This document shows, one piece after another, positions 16,884-27,250 of a DNA stretch of 64,000 nucleotides. This DNA is from Candidatus Obscuribacterales bacterium. Its GTDB lineage: Bacteria > Cyanobacteriota > Vampirovibrionia > Obscuribacterales > Obscuribacteraceae. The position numbers and the translations under genes were made by a program. Location of the stretch: NCBI GenBank assembly GCA_021732085.1, contig JAKFVQ010000022.1, forward strand, positions 62,001 to 126,000. Reading direction: 5' to 3'. The first letter of the stretch is position 1, and each line of letters begins with the position of its first letter. The notes below the pieces were generated by a model. It saw nothing but the letters and a program-made list of their open reading frames with translations, made no database searches and was not told where the DNA came from.

Positions 16884-17128
16884 CAATTTATCCCCCACTT
16901 CTATGCATGACAACGTGAGGAAAGAGATTTTTAGGGGAGCTGTGTACTGAGTCAGGCATCAGTTAAGCGGCCTGTTTTCTTTCAAGTACAAATCTGGAGT
17001 TCCAGGAATGAACCGGCGAGCTAACATTGCCGGATGTTTTATTTTGCCGCAGTCAACTTTCGCTCATTCCGAACTGACTATTGAATTTGCAAGGGAAACT
17101 CTGGCAGGTTCCTGGGATTGCTGGATCT

Positions 17129-17761
17129 CTAACGGTCTTTTCCGGCAGAAACCAATACTTTCGCTTTCTCGTTTTGAAGCCTTGCCTGTTCCTGCCGCTT
17201 CTTTTCTCCATAAAACCCGAGGCTAATCATGTTGCTTATGTCCTTTTCCGTCGGTTTTGCAAGCGTACCGAGAACTAAGTCAAATATAGGGAAAACGACG
17301 TTGAAATTTTTGTTTGGATAAACATGATGTAGATAGTGATAGCGACATACGAATAGATAGATTGGCCAGTTGCTGAAATGTTTGCCCGAGGGCTTGTGCA
17401 TTTCGAGGTGGATTTGATTCCATACCCAGTGATGGAAGACGACGGTGGCAATAAAAATAAGTGCGCATTGCCACGAGAATATTGCAATCACCAATGCGAA
17501 GGGGAGCGCCTTCCTTGGTGCTTTTCGAACTGTTAGTCGGATTTCCTGATCTTCGCCAGGAGGAACGGGTTCGTCAGTGAAGGATTTTGCGTAGTGTCCG
17601 TGATGGAAAATTGCGTGAGCTTCAAATGTGCGCTTGAAACCTTCATTTCTTTCACTAAGAAAGTTTCGCTTATGCATTAGTTGGGCGTGTACTTGATGCT
17701 CAATAAATCCCATTAAAATAACGGAAAAAAGAATCCAACCTGCAAAGTCAAGAAAAATCAT
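17129..17761 (-). CDS. Fatty acid hydroxylase/sterol desaturase-family membrane protein
   Basis: A 210-residue integral membrane protein with AGGTAA before the ATG. Histidine clusters fit the di-iron hydroxylase family: EHQVHAQLMHKR, HAIFHHGHY, HLEMH and HYLHHVYPN, set between hydrophobic segments. Members hydroxylate or desaturate lipid acyl chains or sterols using O2. Length is normal for short bacterial members. No sterol pathway gene is seen here, so a lipid tail is the likelier substrate. A second, unrelated lipid desaturase lies at 31.8 kb. Confidence 0.8.
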   Translation of the reverse strand: MIFLDFAGWILFSVILMGFIEHQVHAQLMHKRNFLSERNEGFKRTFEAHAIFHHGHYAKSFTDEPVPPGEDQEIRLTVRKAPRKALPFALVIAIFSWQCALIFIATVVFHHWVWNQIHLEMHKPSGKHFSNWPIYLFVCRYHYLHHVYPNKNFNVVFPIFDLVLGTLAKPTEKDISNMISLGFYGEKKRQEQARLQNEKAKVLVSAGKDR

Positions 17762-17883
17762 TTGGTTACCTTTGTTCAGAGGTGGACAGGGAATGCCTAA
17801 AAGTCGTATTCCTCAGGATGTTTTGGACAGATTCTACGGAATGAGCGAAGCCAAGAGGCGTGGCGGTTGCCATTATACAAGCA

Positions 17884-18049
17884 GAGCCTGGCTGAGGCAT
17901 TAGCTGCGTCCAATAGACGCCGCTTCTTCAATGCTGCCGCAAGCTCAACTAACTTTTAGAAATTCCAAAGGACTTCTTTCCAAAACTGAGCTTCTGCAGC
18001 TTCAACGGCTTCCCTCTGCAGATCCGATTCGGGTTTAACTATCACTCAT
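17884..18049 (-). pseudogene. Decayed 5' copy of the 15556-16062 membrane-protein gene
   Basis: Read on the minus strand from the ATG at 18049, this stretch aligns residue for residue with the first ~50 codons of the intact gene. EAVEAAEAQFWKEVLW matches EAVKAAENQFGKDALE, and LLDAANASAR matches LLDAANATAR. It carries in-frame stops at codon 5 and in the middle of the alignment, plus a one-base insertion after about codon 12. Similarity ends abruptly near 17884, so the transmembrane part is missing. The remainder of the 17762-18118 gap holds nothing firm. Confidence 0.8.
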
Positions 18050-18118
18050 TTTGAAGATTATTCGGAGCATTCTTCTATGAGTCAGCCGGACCGAAGTCGT
18101 TAGGTTCGTTAGCTTTGT

Positions 18119-21100
18119 CTAACTCGCTTTGCCATTCCCTTGCCGATATTGTTGGCTGGAACTTTTTCTAACAAATTGCTGACTGTCGCTTTGACGCGAA
18201 ACCTGAGGGGCGGAATTCGATTGCGATGTTGTGGCAGAGATTTGTGGGGCTCGGTAAGAGTTTGAATTCTCGTAATGAGTCTTGTAAATCCAGTGTGTTC
18301 CACTAGCCGAGGTCAGCTCTTCGATGATAACTGTGATCGGATTGCGGTATTTGGCGAGGCGTCCATTGGTGTCTTTGCGTGCCGATGCTTCATAGTCCAG
18401 AGTGTACTGGTACCCTGGTCTTCTTGAGGCGCCAACAGCAGCCAACTTTTCGAATTCCGTGACGAGCACTCCTTCAGGCAGAACTCCATTTAGGAAGCTC
18501 CAGACCAGGTGTGATTTGTATATATGCTGAGGATCCATAACTCGTCCCGATGGGGTCTCAGCCTTAAAATGGTGGTCGATCGTACCTTGATCTATCGGAA
18601 ATGCAATACGTCGCTCATCACCTTTTGTCATGGGCTTTAGTGGGACCTTAAACATTGACGGAATGCCTTGCGGGCACAATTTGTTTAGCACCGAATCGAG
18701 CGTCGGATACTTCGGCATGTTGGTGCCGGCTGTAAGTGCAAGTAGCGCGAATGAGATTTCATCCGCCGTTATTTTGCAACGACGAAGTTGCTCGTCTCCC
18801 TCCGTACCATATCGATTTTTTTGTAGGTTTTCCCAGAGGACGTGCCATGCTAAGGCGAGTTTTTGCTCCTCGGTCGCCAATTTGTCGGATGGCAACGTAT
18901 AGATGTCGTGTTCCATTTCTTGACGGATCGATGTTGCTGTTTCGTTAATTCTATTTATCTGACTTTCTGTCAGTCCGGAGTTTGTTCCAAGCTTTGCTAG
19001 CAAAGTCTCAAGCCCGTGAAGATATTGATCGTTTTCCAGGTATTCGGCTTTATCTAAATATTCAAGATCAAGGCTTTTAGGATCGAGCTTCTCGACTCTG
19101 TAACTATAGATACCCTTGTCCCCTGCGTGGCTGGGGGGCTCTAGAGTAGTTGCTTCGAACCCAAGTTCGAGCTTTGGTATCACCTTGTCGATTTGTGATG
19201 AGAGTGCTTCTAGGAAACGTTGGTTTGAATAGGCTTCCAATTCCGGCAGTTGCATGTACTTGTCGAAACCAGCTTTCCATTCAGCATTTACTTCATTGGT
19301 GCGTTGCTTCAAAAGTTCACTGAGGAAATGCTTCGCCTTTTCGGCCGGCATTTTTGTTAGAGCGGTTTTGAATTCTGATACTCTGGCTTGGATTGTTGCG
19401 CTGCTTTCTGCTCCCCACCAATATTTGTTGTTTTTGGTGTTGCCCATATCTGCGAGAAACTCATTCAAAGCCTTATTTTGTAACTTTGCATTCTTTTCGT
19501 AGATGGTGTCGTATTTCGCATCAGCAATCTTATGGAGTTCTGGAATCTCTACATAATTACGATAGTCGCTTGCGAGTTTGTCTGCTCGTTTTGCATCTGC
19601 CTCAGTAAGCGGTTCTCCCTTACGAAGTTCGATCACTTGTCTCACCATTTTTTCGGAGAAGCTTAGGCCGTCTTCTTTACCATCTGCCCGTTTCGTAAGT
19701 TCTGTGCATTTTGCAACAATGTCAGACATTTGCTTTGCATCAGCCGTGGTTCCAATGTTTTGTTGATCGAGAACGCGTTTAATTACAAGTGCTGTCTGAT
19801 CGTGATGTGTCAATTCGTGATATAGGAATCCGCGGATCTCACTCACACTTAACTTGCCTAATTGCTTTGAGTTCAATACGACGACGCCATCGTTGTAGTA
19901 AGCTGGAACAACTCCCCAATGCGAGAGATCTTTGACTTGAAGTTCAACAGTGGGAAGATTCATCTGCTTTAGGTACTTGTTTAGGTGGACTTGGAGGACA
20001 GCCGCTTCTTTCTCCATCGCTTTCGTCTCTTCAGCCGTATGCTCCGTTGCATCGATAAACAGGTCACCTTTTTGATTTGATGACCGTGCGGCGTTCAGAA
20101 GATTCTCGATACTCGCGGTTGCGTCTTTTGAAAATTGTTTCCCGGCGGCTTCCGTTGATAGAGTACCGAGCATCACTTTGCCAGAGCTTTCAGCTTGCTG
20201 AGCGATTGCTTCAGGATCCGGATGATAAAGATCTGGTATCGCGGATTTCGTTGCTTGCGTTTCGGCAGCCTTCGGTCCGAATCGTTTCTCTACGGCTTCG
20301 ATTCCTCCATGCCCAATTGCGACTGCTGGCGAAAAGATTGCAGCCATGGCGCCCTGGCTCAGCGCGTCGTGCAGGATCGCACCTTTATCAGAATGTTTCC
20401 AGACATCGGAAAAGCTGATCTGATCCGCTGCCTTGTTCAACTCCTTAGCGAGCTGTTTGCGTTCAGAATCGTATGCCGACTCGATAGCTCCGAGACTGGA
20501 GAAGGTGAACATTGTGGTCGTGGTTGTTGGAATTGAGGATATCTGTCTGCTTATAATTGAATCTTTTGCATGCTCTCTTGCAAGCGTATTGAGCCAGGCG
20601 CTGCTCGATCCTTGGGCAGCTCTATTCATGCCAGTGATACCACGTCCAAGCATCGATCCTGCCAGATCGCCTGTAAGAAACCACAGGGTTCCTGTTGCTA
20701 ATTTTCCTGCAGATACGTAGTCGCTCCAGCTGCCTTCCTTTTGGCGCGCTGCTCCGGCAAGAGTGAACCCTGTCGTTTGCAGTCCGGCGTTTCCGATCTT
20801 TACTGCTCCGGTAATCAAATTCTCTGCGGTCCGACTTCCAGCCATAGCATTGACTAATTTGCCACCTGCAGTTGTAGCCCCGGTACCGTTCACGATTTCT
20901 AGCTCACGAGCGATGCGCTGCACCGGGACAAGCGATTTCAGTTCAGCGAATCCACGTGCAATCTGTCCTCCAACAAACATTGTCGCTCCTTCGACCATTC
21001 CACCTGCGAAGTTCCGTCCGACTTGCTCTGCATCAGTTGCTCTCGTGTGCCTCATCACAACGGAACTGCTTCCGCCTGCAACTGTGCAGCTGGCAAGCTC

Positions 21101-23143
21101 AATCCCGGCTCCTGCCATTCTCGAAAGTTGACCAGCTTTGACGAATCCGTTCACAACAGTACCGACGCCCATTGTTAAAAACGTCGTGGCTGCTATTGTT
21201 GCTCCTTCGGATGCTGAATGTTGCAGCTGCAATCCGTCCTCGGCTAATTGCTGGCTATCTTGCGCGGACAAATTCAGGTCACGCATGAAATTTGTAGTGG
21301 CGCGTAGATTCTGATCGATGCGGTTGTTGTCGAAGTTATCTGTTTTGAATGATTCGTCGGCAAAAAGTTGATCGAGTTCCTTGTTTATTGCTTGAACTTG
21401 TGTTTTAACGGAGTCTTGAATTCCTTCAATAATATTTTGTCTTCCGCCCATCAAGAAGTCGGTGACGCCACCTGTGATGATCGGTTTGTTCTCGAAGTAT
21501 TTGATATTTCCTTTGCCCGCTTCATCGGCGGCTAAGTCTGCTTCCTGGCGCAGTGCGCGGCGGTCAACCAGCCCACCTGGAAGCATGCTGCCGTCGTCTG
21601 CTTTTCTTGCTGCACCGAGACCGACAATTTGATGCCGTTCCGTCTCACCTTCAATTTGCATATCGAGAATTACTCGATTCTCCGAATGGAGATTGACGTT
21701 GCGGCCGTCTTTGAAGGATATTCTGTAGCCTGGCTTCAGTTCGCCACATGAATCTGTCTCTCGGTTTAGCATTCCGGAAGCATCTTCATTCACTCGAAAC
21801 AGATCGCCTTTTTGAATCTCATATAGATCGTTGCCGATGCGTAATTTGGCATTCACCTTATTGGTATCCTCGTCACTTCTTAATTCTTTGACAGAGATCA
21901 ATTTCTGTTCGCTGGAGCGAGAGTTCGGAGCTTCCTTTAGAGCTGCATGTTTGATCTTGAACTCATCATAGATATCCTTTGAAGGGTCCAGCAATGCTTT
22001 CGTGCTCTTTGCACTGAGCAGTTGCTCAACAAGATCTTCGGCTTCTTTGTGCGTTTTGGTTGCAGCGTCCGATTCTTCCTTAAGTTCCGCTTTCTTCCCG
22101 CTTGCGCTGTTCCAATATTTTGATACATCCAGGTAGGATTTGTTCGATTCCTCAGAAAATGCATAGCTGGCTTTATCGCGATTGCGTCTTGCATCGTCAG
22201 TCAATTTGTCGAGGTCGACTAGCTTTTCTTGTGCTTTGTCGGTGGCGTATATGCGAATCGATCGTCCTTGCTTTCCGGTTTGACCCATCAGTTCAAATTC
22301 AAAGCTGCTTCCGTTTAGAGCATCAAGTTGGACTTCTTTCCCGTTTTTAAATCTAATCGAACCGCCTTCGTAGTTGCCATTCTTTTCGCTGGGTGGTTTG
22401 ATGGTGCCTAGTTGTTCCCCGGTTGTTGAGTCGATCAGCATCCCCATTCGGATATCGCAGTTTTTGCGCTCGCCGTCCTTCGATTCGGCAAGCATGACGC
22501 GACCATTGCTCATATCGCTGCTGGTCACGAGGGTACGTTCGTGTATGCCGTTTTCCTTGCCATCGAACTTCCATTGATTGATGTAGCTGTTGAGATCTTT
22601 ATTCTGTTCCTTCGCATCTTCTGCGAAAGTGATTTTTCCCTTTATGGGATCCAGAGTGCCTAGTTTCTTGTCACTATGATCGAGGATTTCGTTGTGAACG
22701 ACTTTCAGTGATCTCTTGTTGTCTGGTGAGCTGAGTGTCCCATCAAGATAGATTTCTTTCTTGGGTTTGAGAATTTCGCCAGGCGTCAGAGGATGGATTA
22801 TCGCCCCAGCCAACTTTTGTGCGTCGGATTTGAGTTCCTTCGCCTTATCGATTAGTTTGTCCACGACATGGTCGATTGTTATTGACGGCAGCTGCGTTCC
22901 TGCGGGTTTCTTTCCGTTGTTGTTTATTGCTTTGCTATCGGAAGCGGGATGGATATTCTTTCCGGCATCACCCATTTTATGTGTTTTTTTCTGCGCTTCC
23001 TGAGCGGCGTGGTTTTCTAGTTTCTTAGGCGGGACCGATGGATGGGCATCATCGTGCAAGCGATTCGTATTCTCTTTCGAACTCTTAGCGGCATTCTTTT
23101 CAGAATTAGGCTCTAGTCCCTTAGATGTTCTTGCTTGATCCAT
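18119..23143 (-). CDS. Giant modular protein with HExxH metallopeptidase motif
   Basis: 1674 residues from the ATG at 23143, with GGGGAAAGG just upstream; an open extension to 23335 lacks a ribosome site. Order: a disordered Lys/Asn/Ser-rich N-terminus (1-100); recurring beta units with G-x-L-x-P and FKDGRxVxL motifs (about 130-560; KLGTLDPIKGKITF, GELKPGYRISFKDGRNVNL); an Ala/Gly-rich hydrophobic region (about 640-980); a region with YHELTHHDQ (H1109, E1110, H1113), a zincin-type catalytic motif; and a long helical C-terminus ending in a Ser/Gln-rich tail. No signal peptide is seen. The layout parallels the proteins at 7.5 and 44.7 kb. The peptidase activity is inferred from the motif alone. 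Confidence 0.8.
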   Translation of the reverse strand: MDQARTSKGLEPNSEKNAAKSSKENTNRLHDDAHPSVPPKKLENHAAQEAQKKTHKMGDAGKNIHPASDSKAINNNGKKPAGTQLPSITIDHVVDKLIDKAKELKSDAQKLAGAIIHPLTPGEILKPKKEIYLDGTLSSPDNKRSLKVVHNEILDHSDKKLGTLDPIKGKITFAEDAKEQNKDLNSYINQWKFDGKENGIHERTLVTSSDMSNGRVMLAESKDGERKNCDIRMGMLIDSTTGEQLGTIKPPSEKNGNYEGGSIRFKNGKEVQLDALNGSSFEFELMGQTGKQGRSIRIYATDKAQEKLVDLDKLTDDARRNRDKASYAFSEESNKSYLDVSKYWNSASGKKAELKEESDAATKTHKEAEDLVEQLLSAKSTKALLDPSKDIYDEFKIKHAALKEAPNSRSSEQKLISVKELRSDEDTNKVNAKLRIGNDLYEIQKGDLFRVNEDASGMLNRETDSCGELKPGYRISFKDGRNVNLHSENRVILDMQIEGETERHQIVGLGAARKADDGSMLPGGLVDRRALRQEADLAADEAGKGNIKYFENKPIITGGVTDFLMGGRQNIIEGIQDSVKTQVQAINKELDQLFADESFKTDNFDNNRIDQNLRATTNFMRDLNLSAQDSQQLAEDGLQLQHSASEGATIAATTFLTMGVGTVVNGFVKAGQLSRMAGAGIELASCTVAGGSSSVVMRHTRATDAEQVGRNFAGGMVEGATMFVGGQIARGFAELKSLVPVQRIARELEIVNGTGATTAGGKLVNAMAGSRTAENLITGAVKIGNAGLQTTGFTLAGAARQKEGSWSDYVSAGKLATGTLWFLTGDLAGSMLGRGITGMNRAAQGSSSAWLNTLAREHAKDSIISRQISSIPTTTTTMFTFSSLGAIESAYDSERKQLAKELNKAADQISFSDVWKHSDKGAILHDALSQGAMAAIFSPAVAIGHGGIEAVEKRFGPKAAETQATKSAIPDLYHPDPEAIAQQAESSGKVMLGTLSTEAAGKQFSKDATASIENLLNAARSSNQKGDLFIDATEHTAEETKAMEKEAAVLQVHLNKYLKQMNLPTVELQVKDLSHWGVVPAYYNDGVVVLNSKQLGKLSVSEIRGFLYHELTHHDQTALVIKRVLDQQNIGTTADAKQMSDIVAKCTELTKRADGKEDGLSFSEKMVRQVIELRKGEPLTEADAKRADKLASDYRNYVEIPELHKIADAKYDTIYEKNAKLQNKALNEFLADMGNTKNNKYWWGAESSATIQARVSEFKTALTKMPAEKAKHFLSELLKQRTNEVNAEWKAGFDKYMQLPELEAYSNQRFLEALSSQIDKVIPKLELGFEATTLEPPSHAGDKGIYSYRVEKLDPKSLDLEYLDKAEYLENDQYLHGLETLLAKLGTNSGLTESQINRINETATSIRQEMEHDIYTLPSDKLATEEQKLALAWHVLWENLQKNRYGTEGDEQLRRCKITADEISFALLALTAGTNMPKYPTLDSVLNKLCPQGIPSMFKVPLKPMTKGDERRIAFPIDQGTIDHHFKAETPSGRVMDPQHIYKSHLVWSFLNGVLPEGVLVTEFEKLAAVGASRRPGYQYTLDYEASARKDTNGRLAKYRNPITVIIEELTSASGTHWIYKTHYENSNSYRAPQISATTSQSNSAPQVSRQSDSQQFVRKSSSQQYRQGNGKAS

Positions 23144-23439
23144 GCGCCTTTCCCCAGATTGATTTCTGTCTAGGATAGGAACTTCGTCGGTCCTGCGAAG
23201 GGCACTCTTGGTACATTTTTGGGTCTTTACGTTAAACTCATCACTCGAAACATGCCAAGAAGGTTGTCTCTGGACGCGGGATTCTCTTTGACACAAGTAA
23301 TGAAAGGTCCTCCGCCCCAATTTTGCTGTCGTCAAGTGCGGGTTCTACCATGGACAGCAGGGGGGAATTTACGTAATATAGGGGCGCGCCGCCTGGCGCT
23401 TAGGTCGATGGCTGGATTGTTTGACTACAGGAATCAAAG

Positions 23440-25929
23440 TTGGAATCTCTGAACACCCAGTCTCTAGTGATATCTCAGGGTAATGAGCACTCTTCATCGC
23501 CCTTAATCTCAGTGCAGATTGTCGAAGAGGATGCTTCCAGTTTTGATGCGCTGATTTTTGATGCCGGATCTAGGGCTGGGCGAATGAGCGGGATTGTTCC
23601 GCTTCCATTATCAAACTTCCGCTCTCGGCCCAGCATGTCTCTGAGCGATGACTTGCGCGAACAGCTCAAGGAATTCGCTCGCAGTGAGCGAGGCGCTAAT
23701 TGTCTCAAATACTTTGGATATCAAATTGATATTCAAGAGTCATGCGCTCAGCAAGAGCAAGCACTTTCTAGTTTTGATGCATTGTTTGAAGGGCTGGATG
23801 GAGGATCGCGAGTTGGTCGAATGGGCGGAACGGTTCCGCGCATGTTGTCGGACTTGCGTTCACAACCAATTGCTCCTATTCGTGATGACCTGCGCGATCA
23901 GCTGAAGGAATTCGCGGGCACTCGGCGGGGAGCAAATTGCCTCAAGTACTTCGGTTATTACTTTGATGGAGAGACTAACGACTATCCAATTTCCGTTGAT
24001 TTGGAAAAAGCTCTTCCAATGATTCCGGAAGCGAATCTGGAACCCGTCAATGCTGTCGTTGAGTCTGCAATTAGAAGCCGACAAGATGCCGCCGCACCTG
24101 CTACGCATGTCGAAGCAGTAGTTCAGAACTCGAAGGAGTCAGGAACGTTCAAGGCTCAGGGCGAAGGTAGAGTCAAAGCTTCTTTTGCAACACAAGAATT
24201 GAAGTTAGAGCCTAAGGTGAAGGAAACAGATCCCAAGGATTTGCGCCTTCGGCAGAAAGTTCGCAAAGCCATTGAAGCATCGAATCCGAAGCCGGAAAAA
24301 ATTCGGAAAGAGAAACATCGACGTACCTTCACCACCGAAGAGAAGTTTCAACGCAATGCAATCATATGGGCCGCATCCGCTTGTTTGCTAGTTTCCTGCG
24401 CGGCACAAATAATGCATTCCCTCCAGAATCAGTCCTTACAGCAGATTGCTGTGCAAAAGCTGAATGCCCGAGATTTTGCTGCGGCAAAGAGTGGCTTTGA
24501 GAAAATTATTCGGGCGCAGCCTCAGAACTGGGAAGCCTATCTTGGACATGCAGCAGCCATACCTGGCGAATACGCAAAACAGATAGATGACTACAATCAA
24601 GTCTTAACTTTAAAGAATGGCGAACCACGTGCTGTATTGGGGCTTGCTAAGTCATATTACGAATTAGGAGACTATGCTAAGGCGATCGCTTTTGCTAACC
24701 GATCCTATGCCCAAACTTCAAATGTTGAGTCTCTGGAAATTAAGGCAAATAGCCTAATGAAGCTTAAGAACTTCGCTGCTGCAAGCAAGATCTATCAGCA
24801 AGTTCTTGCTCAATCACCCAAGCCGAAAGCAGACCTTTTCTACAAGCTAGCATCCTGCCAAAAGGAGCTGGGTAACCGCAACCAACAGATAGAATACCTT
24901 CGAAAAGCTTCGGCTGTTGAACCTAGAAATACAAGTTATTTGAATCAACTAGCGATGTTATTTGTGGCTGAAAACAAATTCGAAGATGCCAAAATCGCAC
25001 TGCAAAAGGCAGTTTCGATCAACGCAAGAGAATCTGAATTACACGTGCGATTGGCGAAAGTTCTTGCTCAACTCAACGCACCTAATAAGGCTGTAAATGA
25101 ACTTAGTCAAGCTATCGAGCATGGGCGAGGCCCGAAGGCTGATCTTCTGAAGCAGCGAGCTTCCTTGCTTTGTTCAATGAATAACTACGGTCGCGCGCTT
25201 GCAGATGTGGACAGTGCCATGGTACTGAAGCCCAGCGATAAGACCTTGCCAAAAATGCGAGAGCGCATTGTGAACCAATTGGCGATCATAAAAGCTGGAC
25301 TGGATAGGCAACTGGGTAGACAATTGGCCAATAATAATCATGAGCCCAGCTCCGTCAAAATTGCATCTGCACCACCGGCAACAAACGTCTCAGGAACAAC
25401 ACCTGCGATTTCTTCCAGTGTGGTTGACGGTGCACATTCCCAACAAATGGTGCTCAAGGCTTATAAGCACATCAAGAGTGGCGACTTCAAATCGGCAATA
25501 CCTGTGCTCCAAACCGCAGTTAAGAGTGATCCCGAAAATTCTCAAGCCCATCGATATCTGGCATTCTCGTATCTGAATTCGGGAATGGTAGCTAAAGCGC
25601 TCACTCACTCAAAGCAAGTGCTGGCATTAGGCACAGAGCACCCGCACGATTTATACTCGTTGGGCGAAGCGCACTTCTATGACGGCAAGCCGCAAGAAGC
25701 AATGAAGTACTACCGCGATGCATTGCGAATCAATCCCCTTCATGTGGAAGCAAGAATGGGTGCAATTAGAAGTCTGATCGCCATGGGTAAAGTTGAAGAA
25801 GCTAAATCTGTTTGCGAGGCAGCCGCTTACAATTCGCGATCAGAAAAAGCAAAGTTTCAATTTAGACGCATGCTCAACGATATTAAATCCAAAAATCAGA
25901 TCGCTGCGGCAAGAAGTTTCAAGAGCTAG
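23440..25929 (+). CDS. TPR membrane protein with duplicated N-terminal motif
   Basis: 829 residues from a TTG preceded by AGGAA. The N-terminus carries two copies of an unrecognised ~62-residue unit (residues 34-95 and 110-173): FDALxF, SRxGRMxGxVP, then DDLRxQLKEFA and RGANCLKYFGY. A basic, disordered linker leads to one transmembrane helix (about 308-326; IIWAASACLLVSCAAQI). After it come many TPRs (about 335-815), including LGLAKSYYELGDYAKAIAFA and LAFSYLNSGMVAKALTHSKQ. The duplicated domain is probably cytoplasmic, with TPRs on the other side. Partners unknown. Confidence 0.85.
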   Translation: MESLNTQSLVISQGNEHSSSPLISVQIVEEDASSFDALIFDAGSRAGRMSGIVPLPLSNFRSRPSMSLSDDLREQLKEFARSERGANCLKYFGYQIDIQESCAQQEQALSSFDALFEGLDGGSRVGRMGGTVPRMLSDLRSQPIAPIRDDLRDQLKEFAGTRRGANCLKYFGYYFDGETNDYPISVDLEKALPMIPEANLEPVNAVVESAIRSRQDAAAPATHVEAVVQNSKESGTFKAQGEGRVKASFATQELKLEPKVKETDPKDLRLRQKVRKAIEASNPKPEKIRKEKHRRTFTTEEKFQRNAIIWAASACLLVSCAAQIMHSLQNQSLQQIAVQKLNARDFAAAKSGFEKIIRAQPQNWEAYLGHAAAIPGEYAKQIDDYNQVLTLKNGEPRAVLGLAKSYYELGDYAKAIAFANRSYAQTSNVESLEIKANSLMKLKNFAAASKIYQQVLAQSPKPKADLFYKLASCQKELGNRNQQIEYLRKASAVEPRNTSYLNQLAMLFVAENKFEDAKIALQKAVSINARESELHVRLAKVLAQLNAPNKAVNELSQAIEHGRGPKADLLKQRASLLCSMNNYGRALADVDSAMVLKPSDKTLPKMRERIVNQLAIIKAGLDRQLGRQLANNNHEPSSVKIASAPPATNVSGTTPAISSSVVDGAHSQQMVLKAYKHIKSGDFKSAIPVLQTAVKSDPENSQAHRYLAFSYLNSGMVAKALTHSKQVLALGTEHPHDLYSLGEAHFYDGKPQEAMKYYRDALRINPLHVEARMGAIRSLIAMGKVEEAKSVCEAAAYNSRSEKAKFQFRRMLNDIKSKNQIAAARSFKS

Positions 25930-25932
25930 ATA

Positions 25933-26985
25933 TCACCAGCTCTGCTTAATCAATCCGGGCAAGATGGTGCTTTTCCAAACTTCTTCAGAAACGTGCAATA
26001 AAAAGGAAACGTTCGAGATTACGCCTACTTCCGGATTAGATATCGAGTCCGCAGCTAGTAGCTTTTGAAGATTGGTTGAATCTTGATACCGTTTTACAAC
26101 AGCTAGGCTGTATTGAACTCCATGCAAAGCAGCTATAGGTCCGAGTGTTTTGCGGACTACAATAATTCGCCTTTCCGGATCTGATTCTAATACTGCATGT
26201 AATGTTCCGGGATCGAACAGTTTGTTGCCTGCATCAACGAGCACTACCCCTGGTGCTACTGCAACGGCGGCGTCGGCAATCTTTCGGGAGGCTTCTGAAG
26301 CCTGATTATAGAGCAGGGCTTTTTCTTCCAACCTAAGCTTAGCCGATTCATCACCACTTACTGCGCTTACCCAATCGGAGAAGAGCTTCTGTTGGGCGAT
26401 CTCACGCTCCTTCGGTTTCTTCGAGTCGTAAGAAGGAATGGTAGCCATGCCTTTGGCAAGGAGCTGGCTGATAGGTGTTCCGGTTACTTGAAGCTGAGGT
26501 TCTCCGTCGAGTTTTGCGGCGTCATCATCGAGCCCCTCATAATAGATGCCAGCAGCTTTCATGGCAGCGGTCAAACCATCAGCGTCTGGGTCCGCAATTA
26601 TTGCCACAGCATCAGCAAATTCGCCTATCGAAACGAGTGTACTGCAAGCTGGATGCAATCGACGAATAGTGATTCGACAGTCATCTCCTAACAAATGCTG
26701 CAGCTTCGCTGTCGAGACTGTGACTTGTTTTTCTCTAGAATTTGATGGCTCACCGTCAATTCCATGATGATCGCGGAACGCTACGCGATATTCTTCAGAA
26801 CATAGCTTTCCCACAGCTTCAACTGTATAAGAGGTTATTGGAGTGTCGATGAATAAGACATCGTTGCCCCTGCCGGAATGGTAGACAGCGGCAGCCCTGA
26901 CAAAGTCCAAGATCTGTTGAACATCAGCGGCTGTGAATGCCTTTATGAACAGTGTCGGCACCTTGTTTATCTTTAGCGAAATCAT
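25933..26985 (-). CDS. DHH-family phosphoesterase-like protein
   Basis: A 350-residue protein with the signature RDHHGIDG (D72-H73-H74), an upstream Asp in LFIDTP (D47) and a further Asp cluster ADPDADG (D132, D134, D136), all consistent with the Mn-binding site of DHH-superfamily phosphoesterases (RecJ, NrnA, c-di-AMP phosphodiesterases). A GGGH-type DHHA1 motif is not obvious; the C-terminal third (LVDAGNKLFDPGTL...RIIVVRKTLG) is divergent. Substrate unknown. It ends three bases from the convergent TPR gene. Confidence 0.8.
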   Translation of the reverse strand: MISLKINKVPTLFIKAFTAADVQQILDFVRAAAVYHSGRGNDVLFIDTPITSYTVEAVGKLCSEEYRVAFRDHHGIDGEPSNSREKQVTVSTAKLQHLLGDDCRITIRRLHPACSTLVSIGEFADAVAIIADPDADGLTAAMKAAGIYYEGLDDDAAKLDGEPQLQVTGTPISQLLAKGMATIPSYDSKKPKEREIAQQKLFSDWVSAVSGDESAKLRLEEKALLYNQASEASRKIADAAVAVAPGVVLVDAGNKLFDPGTLHAVLESDPERRIIVVRKTLGPIAALHGVQYSLAVVKRYQDSTNLQKLLAADSISNPEVGVISNVSFLLHVSEEVWKSTILPGLIKQSW

Positions 26986-27250
26986 GGTTGCTATTTTTTG
27001 CCGAGCTTACGGATATCGAAGCTAGTGCTCCTATTCCCGGGGGGCTTTTGTGGGAATGAGACTATCATATTGGGTATTCCACGTATTGGTCGTAGCTCAT
27101 CCCAACTTGAAGAGTGTGTTACTTGTAACGAGTCAAGAGTTGGTTAAACATGCCCACTCTAACTTGCCAGTGACATGATATATGCTCTCTATCTTGGGAA
27201 TCGTTACTTCATTGAGCGCATCCGAGGTTACGCTAGCGGACCCAGGAACA

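Noticed and set aside
17793-17903. 36-codon plus-strand ORF with AGGTG upstream
   Set aside because: It runs into the pseudogene remnant and no family is recognisable; a chance ORF is more likely.
25922-25943. AGAGCT/AGCTCT small hairpin between convergent genes as a terminator
   Set aside because: Only six paired bases, a ten-base loop and no U-run, and it overlaps both gene ends.
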